This document shows, one piece after another, positions 29,304 through 37,255 of a stretch of DNA of 64,000 nucleotides (position 1 is the stretch's first letter; every line of letters starts with the position of its first letter). Source of the stretch: Hyalangium ruber (GTDB lineage: Bacteria > Myxococcota > Myxococcia > Myxococcales > Myxococcaceae); assembly GCF_034259325.1 (NCBI RefSeq), contig NZ_JAXIVS010000002.1, positions 434,001-498,000 of the forward strand, in the 5' to 3' direction. Both the position numbers and the translations under genes were made by a program. The notes under the pieces were generated by a model. It saw nothing but the letters and a program-made list of their open reading frames with translations. It was not told the DNA's origin and made no database searches.

Positions 29304-30356
29304 ATGTCCAGCAGCAAGCCAGCGCCCACCGCCTACGAGGTGGTCATGGGCCCTGAGCCGCACCCGGCTCGTACATCCTCGATCCTCAAAGCCCACCCGG
29401 AGGTGCGCAAGCTCTTCGGGCGCACTCCCGCCACCGCGCTGCTCGTCCCGCTGATCCTCGTGGTGCAGTTCGGCACCGCCTACCTGCTGAGGGATCAGCC
29501 CTGGTGGCTCATCGTCCTGGCGGCCTACACGCTGGGCGCGGTGATCAACAACACCTGCTACGTCATCATCCACGAGGCCACCCACAGCCTCATCTTCAAG
29601 GGCCGGATGGGCAACCTGCTGGCCGCCATCGGCGCGGACCTGGTGCATGTCATCCCCTCGGCGGTGACGTTCACCCGCTTCCACCTGGTCCACCACCGTC
29701 ACCAGGGCGAGTTCGACCTGGACGCGGACCTGCCCTCGCACGCCGAGGCGAAGCTGGTGGGCAACAGCACCGTCATGAAGGCGCTCTGGATCGCCTTCTT
29801 CCCGCTCATGCAGGCGCTGCGCATGCCCCGCTTCTCGAAGCTGATCAGCTTCTGGGAGCCGTGGACGGTGGTCAACGCGCTGGCGGTGTTCGCCGTGGAC
29901 GCGGCGGTCCTCTACTTCATGGGGCCGTGGGCGTTCCTCTACGTGGTGCTGAGCATCTTCTTCTCCATCGGCCTGCACCCGCTGGGCGGACGGCTCATCC
30001 AGGAGCACTTCATCATCTCCCACCCGCAGGAGACGTACTCCTATTACGGGCCGTGGAACCTCACCGCGCTCAACGTGGGCTACCACAACGAGCACCATGA
30101 CTTCTCGGCCGTGCCGTGGAACCGGCTGCCGAAGGTGAAGGCGCTGGCGCCCGAGTTCTACGACTCGCTGGTGTGGCACAAGTCGTGGTCGGGGCTGCTG
30201 CTCAAGTTCATCACCGACCCGTCGCTGAGCCTCTACAGCCGCATCACCCGCCCGGGCCCCGAGAAGCGCCGGGTGCTCACCGGCGGCGTGGGCCGCGTGC
30301 CTGACTCGGTGGAGTCGCTGCAGAAGCCGCCCGCCGCCGTCGACTCGGCGGCCTAA
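29304..30356 (+). CDS. Sphingolipid (dihydroceramide) delta-4 desaturase-like membrane enzyme
   Basis: A 350-residue membrane di-iron fatty-acid desaturase. ATG 29304 lies just after GGGAGG (ATG 29292 is an alternative). Histidine boxes are HEATH (90-94), HLVHHRH (127-133) and HNEHHDF (261-267). The last, with the following S-A-V-P-W-N-R-L-P, and the N-terminal A-H-P-E-V-R-K-L-F-G, are signatures of the DES/DEGS group, which introduces the 4,5-trans double bond into dihydroceramide. Four or so hydrophobic helices are visible. Myxobacteria make ceramide lipids, so the activity is plausible; it overlaps the convergent kinase gene by 4 bp. Confidence 0.85.
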   Translation: MSSSKPAPTAYEVVMGPEPHPARTSSILKAHPEVRKLFGRTPATALLVPLILVVQFGTAYLLRDQPWWLIVLAAYTLGAVINNTCYVIIHEATHSLIFKGRMGNLLAAIGADLVHVIPSAVTFTRFHLVHHRHQGEFDLDADLPSHAEAKLVGNSTVMKALWIAFFPLMQALRMPRFSKLISFWEPWTVVNALAVFAVDAAVLYFMGPWAFLYVVLSIFFSIGLHPLGGRLIQEHFIISHPQETYSYYGPWNLTALNVGYHNEHHDFSAVPWNRLPKVKALAPEFYDSLVWHKSWSGLLLKFITDPSLSLYSRITRPGPEKRRVLTGGVGRVPDSVESLQKPPAAVDSAA

Positions 30357-32422
30357 GCCCGGAGGACGTCTCCTCGCACCGGGGGAGGCGTCTTCGCGGT
30401 GATGGGCAGGGTGAAGTGAAAGGTGGCGCCCTGCCCCAGTTGTCCTTCGGCCCAGGTGCGCCCGCCGTGGCGAGAGATGATGCGGCGCACGTTGGCCAGC
30501 CCGATGCCCGTGCCCTCGAACTCCTCGGCGGTGTGCAGGCGCTGGAAGACGCCGAACAGCTTGTTCACGTACTGCATCTCGAAGCCCACCCCGTTGTCCC
30601 TCACCCACACGTGGGCTTCCCCCGCCTCTTCGCGGGCCCCGATTTCGATGACGACCTCGGGCCGGGGCCGGGTGTACTTCAGGGCGTTGGACAGCAGGTT
30701 CTTGAGCGCCAGGCGCAGCAGCGCCGGATCCGCCTGCACCTCGGGCAGCGCCCCTACCCGCCAGTCGATCTTCCGCCCCTCGGCTTCGGGCCCCAGCTCC
30801 CGGCGCACCTCCACCACCAGCTCGCTCAGCGACACCCGGCCCTTCTTCAGCTCCGCCCGTCCCATGCGGCTGAAGGCCAGCAGATCATCCACCAGCTTGC
30901 CGCCCTGCCGGGCCGCCTCGGTGATGGTCTTCATGTACCGCTGGCTGGTGGCATCCAGGGAGCTGCCCGAGCGCTTCTCGAGCAGCTCGGCGAAGCCGAT
31001 GATGTGGCGCAGGGGCGCGCGCAGGTCGTGGCTCACCGAGTAGCTGAAGGACTCCAGCTCCTTGTTGGACTCCACCAGCTCCGCGGTGCGCTGCTGCACC
31101 CGCTGCTCGAGCTCCTGGTTGAGGCGACGGGCCTCCTCCTCGGCCACCTTCCGATCGGTGATGTCGATGACGCTGCCGATGTAGCCGAGGAACTCGCCCG
31201 AGGCACCGAAGCGGGGAACAGCCGAGTCGATGGCCCAGCGGTACTCGCCGTCCTTGCGCCGCAGCCGGTAGTCCACGCGGAAGGCGACCTTCCGGGCGTT
31301 GGACTCCACGAAGAGGTCTCCCGCCATCTTCTCATCGTCCGGGTGGACCGCCGACAGCCACCCCATGCCCAGCCCTGTCTGCTCCGTCTGCCCGGTGAAG
31401 GCGTACCAGCCCTTGGACAGGTAGATGCAGGCCCCGGAGGGGTCCGTCACCCACAACATGACGGGCGCATGGTCGGCCATGTTGCGGAAGCGCGCCTCGC
31501 TCTCCTGGAGCGCCGCCTGGGCCCGCATCTGCACGGTGATGTCGTGTCCTTGGACGAAGATGCCGGCCACCTTGCCATCCACCCCCTGAATGGGCTGGTA
31601 GACGAAGTCCACGTAGACATCGTCCAGGGGCGCGCCCGGGTGCTGCTGCAGGTAGAGCTGCATGCCCCGGCCGACGAAGGGCTTACCCGTGGTGAAGACC
31701 TCGTCGAGCAGCTCGTAGAAGCCCTGCCCCTTCAGCTCGGGCAGGGCCTCTCGGATGGGCTTTCCGATGAGATCCCGGTGGCCGATGATCTGCGAGTACG
31801 CGCGGTTGGCCAGGTCGAAGATGTGCTCAGGCCCCCGCAGGAAGCACATGAAGCCGGGAGCCTCCTCGAACAGCCGCAGCAGGTGGCGGCGCTCGGCATC
31901 GAGCGTCCGGTTGGCCTCCTGGACACGCTGGGCGCGCAGCAGCACGCCAGCCTCCATCTGCACGGTGGAGTTCGGCTTGTCCCGCCCGGCCTCCACTTCC
32001 TGGACGGCCTGCTTGAGCCGCTGCAGCTCCGTCACGTCCACGGTGTGCTGGAGGATGAAGGACACCTCCCCGCGCTCATCGAGGAAGGGCGTGTGCGTGG
32101 CGCTCCAGTAGCGATCCTCGACGACGATGCCTTGCTCCGTGTGGCGCGGCACCCGGTAGGGGATGAGCGCGAGGGTGTCGGGCGCGCGCTCGGACAGGAC
32201 CCGCTCGAACGAGGCCCGCAGCATGCGCGCGCTCTCGTTGTTGGGATTGCTCGGATCGTGCGGGAAGAGCTCGAAGATGGTGCGGCCGAGGAGATCCTCC
32301 AACCGGCTCGCGGTGACCCGCAGGTAGGCGTCGTTGGCCGCGACGTACCTCAGCTCGCGGTCCACCACCATGTACGGGTTGGGTGAGAGGCGGAAGAACT
32401 GCTGGAAGTCAGGCGTGCGCAT
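30353..32422 (-). CDS. Multi-PAS sensor histidine kinase
   Basis: A 689-residue soluble kinase: PAS domain about 5-130, a coiled region, a second PAS about 185-300, a third PAS/PAC about 310-425 (ending [12 protein letters not shown]), coiled coil, then HisKA with His465 in SVSHDLRAP and HATPase with N-L-L-S-N-A-L-K-Y and G-T-G-I-G-L-A-N-V. The HisKA/HATPase pair resembles the phytochrome-type kinases of this island. There is no membrane segment, so it senses an intracellular signal. Its start is adjacent to the stop of the next upstream kinase, suggesting co-transcription. Confidence 0.9.
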   Translation of the reverse strand: MRTPDFQQFFRLSPNPYMVVDRELRYVAANDAYLRVTASRLEDLLGRTIFELFPHDPSNPNNESARMLRASFERVLSERAPDTLALIPYRVPRHTEQGIVVEDRYWSATHTPFLDERGEVSFILQHTVDVTELQRLKQAVQEVEAGRDKPNSTVQMEAGVLLRAQRVQEANRTLDAERRHLLRLFEEAPGFMCFLRGPEHIFDLANRAYSQIIGHRDLIGKPIREALPELKGQGFYELLDEVFTTGKPFVGRGMQLYLQQHPGAPLDDVYVDFVYQPIQGVDGKVAGIFVQGHDITVQMRAQAALQESEARFRNMADHAPVMLWVTDPSGACIYLSKGWYAFTGQTEQTGLGMGWLSAVHPDDEKMAGDLFVESNARKVAFRVDYRLRRKDGEYRWAIDSAVPRFGASGEFLGYIGSVIDITDRKVAEEEARRLNQELEQRVQQRTAELVESNKELESFSYSVSHDLRAPLRHIIGFAELLEKRSGSSLDATSQRYMKTITEAARQGGKLVDDLLAFSRMGRAELKKGRVSLSELVVEVRRELGPEAEGRKIDWRVGALPEVQADPALLRLALKNLLSNALKYTRPRPEVVIEIGAREEAGEAHVWVRDNGVGFEMQYVNKLFGVFQRLHTAEEFEGTGIGLANVRRIISRHGGRTWAEGQLGQGATFHFTLPITAKTPPPVRGDVLRA

Positions 32423-33976
32423 CTACGGGCTCCTCCCCGCGGGGGCACTTCTGGGAAGCCGCACGGAGAACAGGGTGCCTCCCTCGACCGTGGAGCTCAC
32501 CGAGATGGCGCCGCCGTGCCCGCGCACGATGCTGGCCACGATGTAGAGCCCCAGGCCGATGCTGCGGGTCTGCATGTCCACCTTGGCCGCGCCACGGCTC
32601 AGCGGCTTGAACAGGTTCCCCATCAGCTCGACGGCGATGGGCTCGCCCCAGTTGTGGACCTCGAGCACCACCGTGTCCCCCTCGTCGCGCGTCTTCACCC
32701 CCACCACGGTGTTGGGAGCGGAGTACTTGAGCGCATTGCCCACCAGGTTGGTGATGACCTGGGCGATGCGGTCCGGATCCCACTCCCCATGCGTGTCGCC
32801 CTGCTGCGAGAGCTCCAGCTTGCGGTCCGGGTGGGTGTGCTCGAGCTCCTCCAGCACCTGGGCCGCGTGCGCATGCAGGTCCAGCGGCTTGCGCTCCACG
32901 GGGATGCCGCCGCCGAGCCGCACCTGGGTGAAGTCCAGCAGGTCCCGAATCATGCGGGTGGCGCGCTCGGCGCTGCCGAGGATGCGCCGCACCGAGTTGG
33001 TGCTCTTGTCGTCCAACCCCTCGCGCCGCAGCAGCGTGGCGGCCCCCAGCATGATGGCGTTGAGGGGGTTGCGCAGGTCATGCGAGACGATGCCCAGCAG
33101 CTGCTGCTCGAACTCGGTGCGCTGCCGGACCTCCTCCTCGGCCTGCTTCTGCTGGGTGATGTCGGTGGCGAAGCCCTCGACGAACGCGATGGTCCCGTCG
33201 GGCTGGTACTGGGCGCTGGAGCGGACCCACACCCAGCGCTGCTCGCCCTGCCGGGTGCGAATCCGGAACGTCGCGCTGTACGGGCGCCGCTCCGCCAGCG
33301 CCACCTTCAGCTCCGGCTCGAGCCGCTTCACATCCTCCGGGAACATGATGGAGGCCCAGGTGACCTCGCCCCCGGCGTAGAAGTCCTCGGGTCTCCAGCC
33401 CGTCAGGGCCAGGCTCCCCTCACTGGCGAACTCGAAGAGCCAGGGCAAGTTCGGGTTGCAGCGGAAGACCATGCCGGGCAGGTTGCCCATCAGGGTGGAC
33501 AGGGTGCGCTCACGCTCCCGGAGCTGCTCCTCGGCCCGGCGGCGGTCACTCTTCTCCCGGGCCTCTCGCAGCGCCCGCTCGACGCTGGGCACCAGCCGCT
33601 CCAGCCGGTCCTTGAGCACGTAGTCGGTGGCCCCGCGCTTGAGCAGCTCGATGGCCTTCTCCTCGCCGAGGGCGCCCGACACGAAGATGAAGGGCACCTC
33701 GGGACAGGCGAGGTGCGCCGCGGAGAGGGCGGCCACGCCATCGAAGCCGGGGAGGTTGTAGTCGGAGAGGATCAAATCGAAGCGGCACCCGCTGAGGGCC
33801 TCGTTGAGGCCGACATGGCTGTCCACGCGGGTGAGCTTGAAGGAGAGTCCACCCTCTTCGAGCCGGGCCGAGATGAGCTCGGCATCCAGGGGGCTGTCCT
33901 CCAGCAGGAGGATGGCCAGCGGGCTGTCGGGCTCGGGGGGGATGGACCGACGCTCCGCGGCGGCCGACTTCGTCAT
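32423..33976 (-). CDS. Receiver-PAS-histidine kinase hybrid
   Basis: A 517-residue cytoplasmic hybrid with an N-terminal receiver (20-140; phospho-acceptor Asp72 in L-I-L-S-D-Y-N-L-P-G; Lys in Y-V-L-K-D), a coiled linker, a PAS/PAC domain (about 155-280, ending F-A-T-D-I-T-Q-Q-K), HisKA (His299 in G-I-V-S-H-D-L-R-N-P) and HATPase (N-L-V-G-N-A-L-K-Y, G-L-G-L-Y-I-V). I prefer ATG 33976 (MTKSAAAERRS); the frame also opens earlier at 34027. It has the same domain order as the kinases at 35280 and 39523. Its stop abuts the start of the multi-PAS kinase. Confidence 0.88.
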   Translation of the reverse strand: MTKSAAAERRSIPPEPDSPLAILLLEDSPLDAELISARLEEGGLSFKLTRVDSHVGLNEALSGCRFDLILSDYNLPGFDGVAALSAAHLACPEVPFIFVSGALGEEKAIELLKRGATDYVLKDRLERLVPSVERALREAREKSDRRRAEEQLRERERTLSTLMGNLPGMVFRCNPNLPWLFEFASEGSLALTGWRPEDFYAGGEVTWASIMFPEDVKRLEPELKVALAERRPYSATFRIRTRQGEQRWVWVRSSAQYQPDGTIAFVEGFATDITQQKQAEEEVRQRTEFEQQLLGIVSHDLRNPLNAIMLGAATLLRREGLDDKSTNSVRRILGSAERATRMIRDLLDFTQVRLGGGIPVERKPLDLHAHAAQVLEELEHTHPDRKLELSQQGDTHGEWDPDRIAQVITNLVGNALKYSAPNTVVGVKTRDEGDTVVLEVHNWGEPIAVELMGNLFKPLSRGAAKVDMQTRSIGLGLYIVASIVRGHGGAISVSSTVEGGTLFSVRLPRSAPAGRSP

Positions 33977-34078
33977 GACTTGCGATCCTGTGGGGGTGTC
34001 CGGGCGCGGTGCGCCCTTGGTAAACACCTTTCGTGCCCACGGGACCAGCGCTTCTCAACCCTGAACGTTCACTCCCGT

Positions 34079-34492
34079 TCAGTGTCCGGGCAAGGGAGCG
34101 AGAGGCCGGAGCCGGACCATCTGGTCCATGAGCTGCTCGAGCGCCCGCGCGGGCTCCTCACACAGCCCCGAATGCACCGGGGACGTCTGGAGGATGGTGC
34201 TGCGCGGCGCCACCAGCCAGTGCCAGCGCTCCTTCACGGGCAACTGGCCGATGGGGCCCGCCGCCTTGCCTCCGGCGCAGATGCGGGGAATGGCCTCCAG
34301 GTGGCCGCGCACCACCGCCACGTCCACCTCCGGCGCCAGCGCCACCAGCCGCTTCTCGTCCAGCTCCACCTTCGCCGACAGGAAGCGCTGGGTGAGACAG
34401 AAGAGGATGATGCCCGCGTTGATGAACTCCCCGCGCTCCACGCGCGGCACCACACGCACGATGGCGTAATCAAACGTGTTGCGCGCGGGCAC
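34079..34492 (-). CDS. DUF3037 protein
   Basis: A 137-residue cytoplasmic protein with the DUF3037 pattern: F-D-Y-A-I-V-R-V-V-P-R-V-E-R-G-E-F-I-N-A-G near the start, later R-I-C-A-G-G-K-A-A-G-P-I-G and H-W-L-V-A-P-R-S-T-I-L-Q-T-S-P-V-H. Its molecular function is not known. Its start lies 23 bp inside the end of the HipA-like kinase gene, so the two are translated as a pair. This pairing recurs in bacteria as far as I recall, which suggests a shared function. Confidence 0.85.
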   Translation of the reverse strand: MPARNTFDYAIVRVVPRVERGEFINAGIILFCLTQRFLSAKVELDEKRLVALAPEVDVAVVRGHLEAIPRICAGGKAAGPIGQLPVKERWHWLVAPRSTILQTSPVHSGLCEEPARALEQLMDQMVRLRPLAPLPGH

Positions 34493-35252
34493 GCTCCGCC
34501 TCCTCGATGAACACGGGGGATGCCGCCAGACGCTCGCGCAGCCACGCGAGGTACGCCGCCCGGTGCTCCTCCTTGCTGGGGAAGCCCGCCTCCGCCTCCA
34601 GCCACTCGTCCGGAATCCGCGCCACCGCCCGCTCCAGCACCTCGGGCGTCAACCGCTCGCGCAGCAGGGCCTCCGCGGCGCGCAGCGCCGTGGCCCACGG
34701 CAGCAACACATGGTCCTTGATGGGCGCGAACGCCGTCTTGCTGCGCTCCAGGTAGCCGTCCCACGAGTGCTGGAAGTACATCGACGCCCCGTGGTCGATG
34801 AGCCACAGCGCGCCATGCCAGTGCAGCATGTTCGGGTTCTTCGGCGTCCGGTCCACGTTCGTCACGTACGCGTCGAAGCAGACGATGTTCGAGGCCTCCT
34901 GGGCCTCGGGCGCCGGCCCCGCCACCGGGTCGAACGTGATGGAGCCCGGCAGGTAGTCCATGGCCAGGTTCAGCCCCGCGCTCGCCTTGAGCAGGTCGCG
35001 AATCTCCCCATCCGGCTCGGCGCGCCCCAGCACCGGGTCGAGCTGCACGAACACCAGCTCCGGCACCCGCAGCCCCATCGCCCGCGCCAGCTCGCCCGCG
35101 ATGAGCTCCGCGATCAACACCTTGGGTCCCTGCCCCGCGCCTCGGAACTTCAGCACGTACAGGCCCGCGTCATCCGCCTCGACAATGGCCGGCAGCGAGC
35201 CGCCCTCCCGCAGCGGCGTCACGTACCGGGTCGCTGTCACCGTCCTCAGCAT
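34470..35252 (-). CDS. HipA-family kinase-like protein
   Basis: A 260-residue, short HipA-like Ser/Thr kinase fold. Visible are an N-terminal nucleotide lobe (Y-V-L-K-F-R-G-A-G-Q-G-P-K-V-L-I-A-E), a catalytic-loop-like segment F-D-A-Y-V-T-N-V-D-R-T-P-K-N-P-N, and L-W-L-I-D-H-G-A-S in the metal-binding DFG position. It is shorter than HipA toxin (about 440), lacking the N-terminal subdomain, and there is no HipB-like DNA-binding antitoxin beside it. Its partner is instead the overlapping DUF3037 gene. Whether it phosphorylates a protein, a tRNA synthetase or a small molecule is unknown. It starts 27 bp after the light-sensing operon ends. Confidence 0.82.
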   Translation of the reverse strand: MLRTVTATRYVTPLREGGSLPAIVEADDAGLYVLKFRGAGQGPKVLIAELIAGELARAMGLRVPELVFVQLDPVLGRAEPDGEIRDLLKASAGLNLAMDYLPGSITFDPVAGPAPEAQEASNIVCFDAYVTNVDRTPKNPNMLHWHGALWLIDHGASMYFQHSWDGYLERSKTAFAPIKDHVLLPWATALRAAEALLRERLTPEVLERAVARIPDEWLEAEAGFPSKEEHRAAYLAWLRERLAASPVFIEEAERARAQHV

Positions 35253-35279
35253 TCCCTCGCACTACCACAGTCTCATCGG

Positions 35280-36791
35280 TCACAGTAAAGGCGAGCGAGG
35301 CAGGCGCACCGTGAAGGTGGTGCCCCGCTCGGGGTCCGAGCGCACCTCGATGGTGCCGCCGTGCGCGCGGACGATGTGGTCCACGATGAAGAGCCCCAGC
35401 CCCAGGCTCCGCTCGGGCGAGCCTTCCTCCACGCCCCGCTTCATGGGCTGGAAGAGCCGGGGCAGCAGCTCCGGGGAGATGGGCTCGCCGACGTTGTGTA
35501 CCTCGAGGATGAAGCTCTGCCCCTCGCCCCGCGTCCGCACCGTGACGAGCGTGTCCGGCGGGCTGTACTTCATCGCGTTCGTCACCAGGTTGCCGAGCAC
35601 CTGGGCCACGCGGTCCGAGTCCCACTCCCCGAGGCCATCCGCCTCCTGCGCCAGCTCCAGCCGCCGCTCCGGGAAGGCGAGCTGCACCTCGCTCAGCACC
35701 TGCCGCGTCAGCTCGTGCAGGTCCAGCGGCTTGCGCACCACCCGGAGGCCGCCGCCCAGCCGCGCCTGGGTGAAGTCGAGCGTGGTGTCGATCAACCGGT
35801 GCGCGCGATTGGCCGCGCCCAGGATGCGGTTCATCGATTCCCGCAGGCGCCCGTCGGCATCGGGGCGGCGCAGCACCAGCGTCGCCGACAGGTGGATGGC
35901 GCTGATGGGATTGCGCAGGTCGTGCCCGACGATGCCCGCGAGGTACTGCTCCAGGTCCGAGCGCTGCCGGGACTCCTTCTCCTGGCGCTTCTGCTCGCTG
36001 ATGTCCTGGGAGACGGAGGCCACCACCGTGGGCACGGTCCCCGCGCCGGTGACGAGGAAGACGTCGTGTTGCACGGGGATGAGGTCCCCGGTACGGACGT
36101 GGCGCAGGCGGAACTCGCCCATCCACCGCCCCTGCCGCCAGAGGTCGGGGATGATGTGGGCGTCTCTCCAGGCAAGGTCCTCCGTCGGCAGCAGGTCCGT
36201 CACCTTCAGGTGCGACACGTCCTCGGTCTCGCTCAGCCCCACCATGCGCCGGCCCGCCGGGTTGATGTAGCGCACCGTCCCCTCGGGCGTGGCGAAGCCG
36301 ATGAACGAGGAGGAGTTGGCCACCACGGCGGCCAGCTGCTGCTGCTCGGCCATCAGGCGCCGGTTCTCCGCCTCGCGCGCCTGCAGCTCGCGCCGCATCC
36401 GCTCCCGCTCCAGGGTGTTGCGCACGGCGCGGAACAGGCTCTCCGGGGTGACGTCCGACTTGACCAGGTAGTCGGCGGCGCCGCTCTTGAGCGCCTGCGT
36501 CGCGATCTGCTCGCTGCCCCGCCCCGTCAGCATCACCACCGGCGGAGGTGTACGGCCGTGCCCCTCGTGCAGGCGCTGCAGGAACTTCAGGCCGTTCATG
36601 CCCGGCAGGTGGTAGTCGAGCAGCACCAGGTCCACTTCCCGCGTGCGGCACACCTCCAGCGCCCGCTCGGCGTCCTCCTCCTCGAGGAAGGTGTAGTCGT
36701 TCTCGCGGTCCTCGCGCAGGAAGGCGCGGTAGGTGTGGCGATCCTCGGGGCTGTCCTCCACCACCAACAGCGTGAGTGAAGGCCGCGTCAT
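35280..36791 (-). CDS. Receiver-PAS-histidine kinase hybrid (phytochrome operon)
   Basis: A 503-residue cytoplasmic protein: receiver 5-128 with Asp59 (D-L-V-L-L-D-Y-H-L-P-G) and Lys111, coiled linker, PAS/PAC (about 150-270), HisKA with His290 (G-I-V-G-H-D-L-R-N-P) and HATPase (N-L-V-T-N-A-M-K-Y, G-L-G-L-F-I-V). The start overlaps the stop of the single-domain response regulator by 4 bp. It is the last gene of the four-gene light operon. Having its own receiver at the N-terminus, it could be phosphorylated by the phytochrome kinase and then control its own kinase output (inference). Confidence 0.9.
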   Translation of the reverse strand: MTRPSLTLLVVEDSPEDRHTYRAFLREDRENDYTFLEEEDAERALEVCRTREVDLVLLDYHLPGMNGLKFLQRLHEGHGRTPPPVVMLTGRGSEQIATQALKSGAADYLVKSDVTPESLFRAVRNTLERERMRRELQAREAENRRLMAEQQQLAAVVANSSSFIGFATPEGTVRYINPAGRRMVGLSETEDVSHLKVTDLLPTEDLAWRDAHIIPDLWRQGRWMGEFRLRHVRTGDLIPVQHDVFLVTGAGTVPTVVASVSQDISEQKRQEKESRQRSDLEQYLAGIVGHDLRNPISAIHLSATLVLRRPDADGRLRESMNRILGAANRAHRLIDTTLDFTQARLGGGLRVVRKPLDLHELTRQVLSEVQLAFPERRLELAQEADGLGEWDSDRVAQVLGNLVTNAMKYSPPDTLVTVRTRGEGQSFILEVHNVGEPISPELLPRLFQPMKRGVEEGSPERSLGLGLFIVDHIVRAHGGTIEVRSDPERGTTFTVRLPRSPLL

Positions 36792-37255
36792 CGCCGCCGC
36801 TCCTCGCGCGACTGGGGCCCTTCCGGCAGGACGACGAACTCCAGGTAGAACTCCTTGAGCAGACGCACCATGCGCTCGAAACGCTCCAGGTCCACGGGCT
36901 TGAGCAGGTAGGCGCTCACCCCTGACTGATAACAGCTCTGCACGTCCTTCGGATTGTCCGAAGTGGAGAAGACGATGACGGGGATGCCACGCAGCACGGG
37001 GTCCGCCTTGACCTGCTCGAGCACCTGCCTTCCGTCCACGCCCGGCAGGTTGAGGTCCAGCAGGACGAGCCCGGGCCTGGGTGCCTGCTCGGCGCTGGGG
37101 TAGCGGCCTCTCCGGAAGAGGTACTCCAACGTCTCTTCGCCATCCGAACAGCGAACCAAGGGATTGGGCACGGCCGCTGCCTGGAAGGCGAGCTGGAGCA
37201 TGTCGAAGTCCTCGTCGTTGTCCTCCACAACCAGGACGGGCAGAGCGCTATTCAC
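36788..37255 (-). CDS. Single-domain response regulator (Rcp1-like)
   Basis: A 155-residue stand-alone CheY-like receiver: acidic pair Glu11/Asp12, phospho-acceptor Asp67 in G-L-V-L-L-D-L-N-L-P-G, and Lys119 in Y-L-L-K-P. It has the extra segment L-E-Y-L-F-R-R-G-R-Y after helix 2 that is typical of Rcp1-type regulators paired with phytochromes. There is no output domain. It overlaps the phytochrome gene by 8 bp upstream and the downstream kinase gene by 4 bp. The likely role is accepting phosphate from the phytochrome kinase and passing it on or competing for it. Confidence 0.93.
   Translation of the reverse strand: MNSALPVLVVEDNDEDFDMLQLAFQAAAVPNPLVRCSDGEETLEYLFRRGRYPSAEQAPRPGLVLLDLNLPGVDGRQVLEQVKADPVLRGIPVIVFSTSDNPKDVQSCYQSGVSAYLLKPVDLERFERMVRLLKEFYLEFVVLPEGPQSREERRR

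Noticed and set aside
34470-35252. Classic HipA toxin of a HipBA system
   Set aside because: The protein is too short, lacks the N-terminal subdomain and has no HipB neighbour, so I call it only HipA-like.
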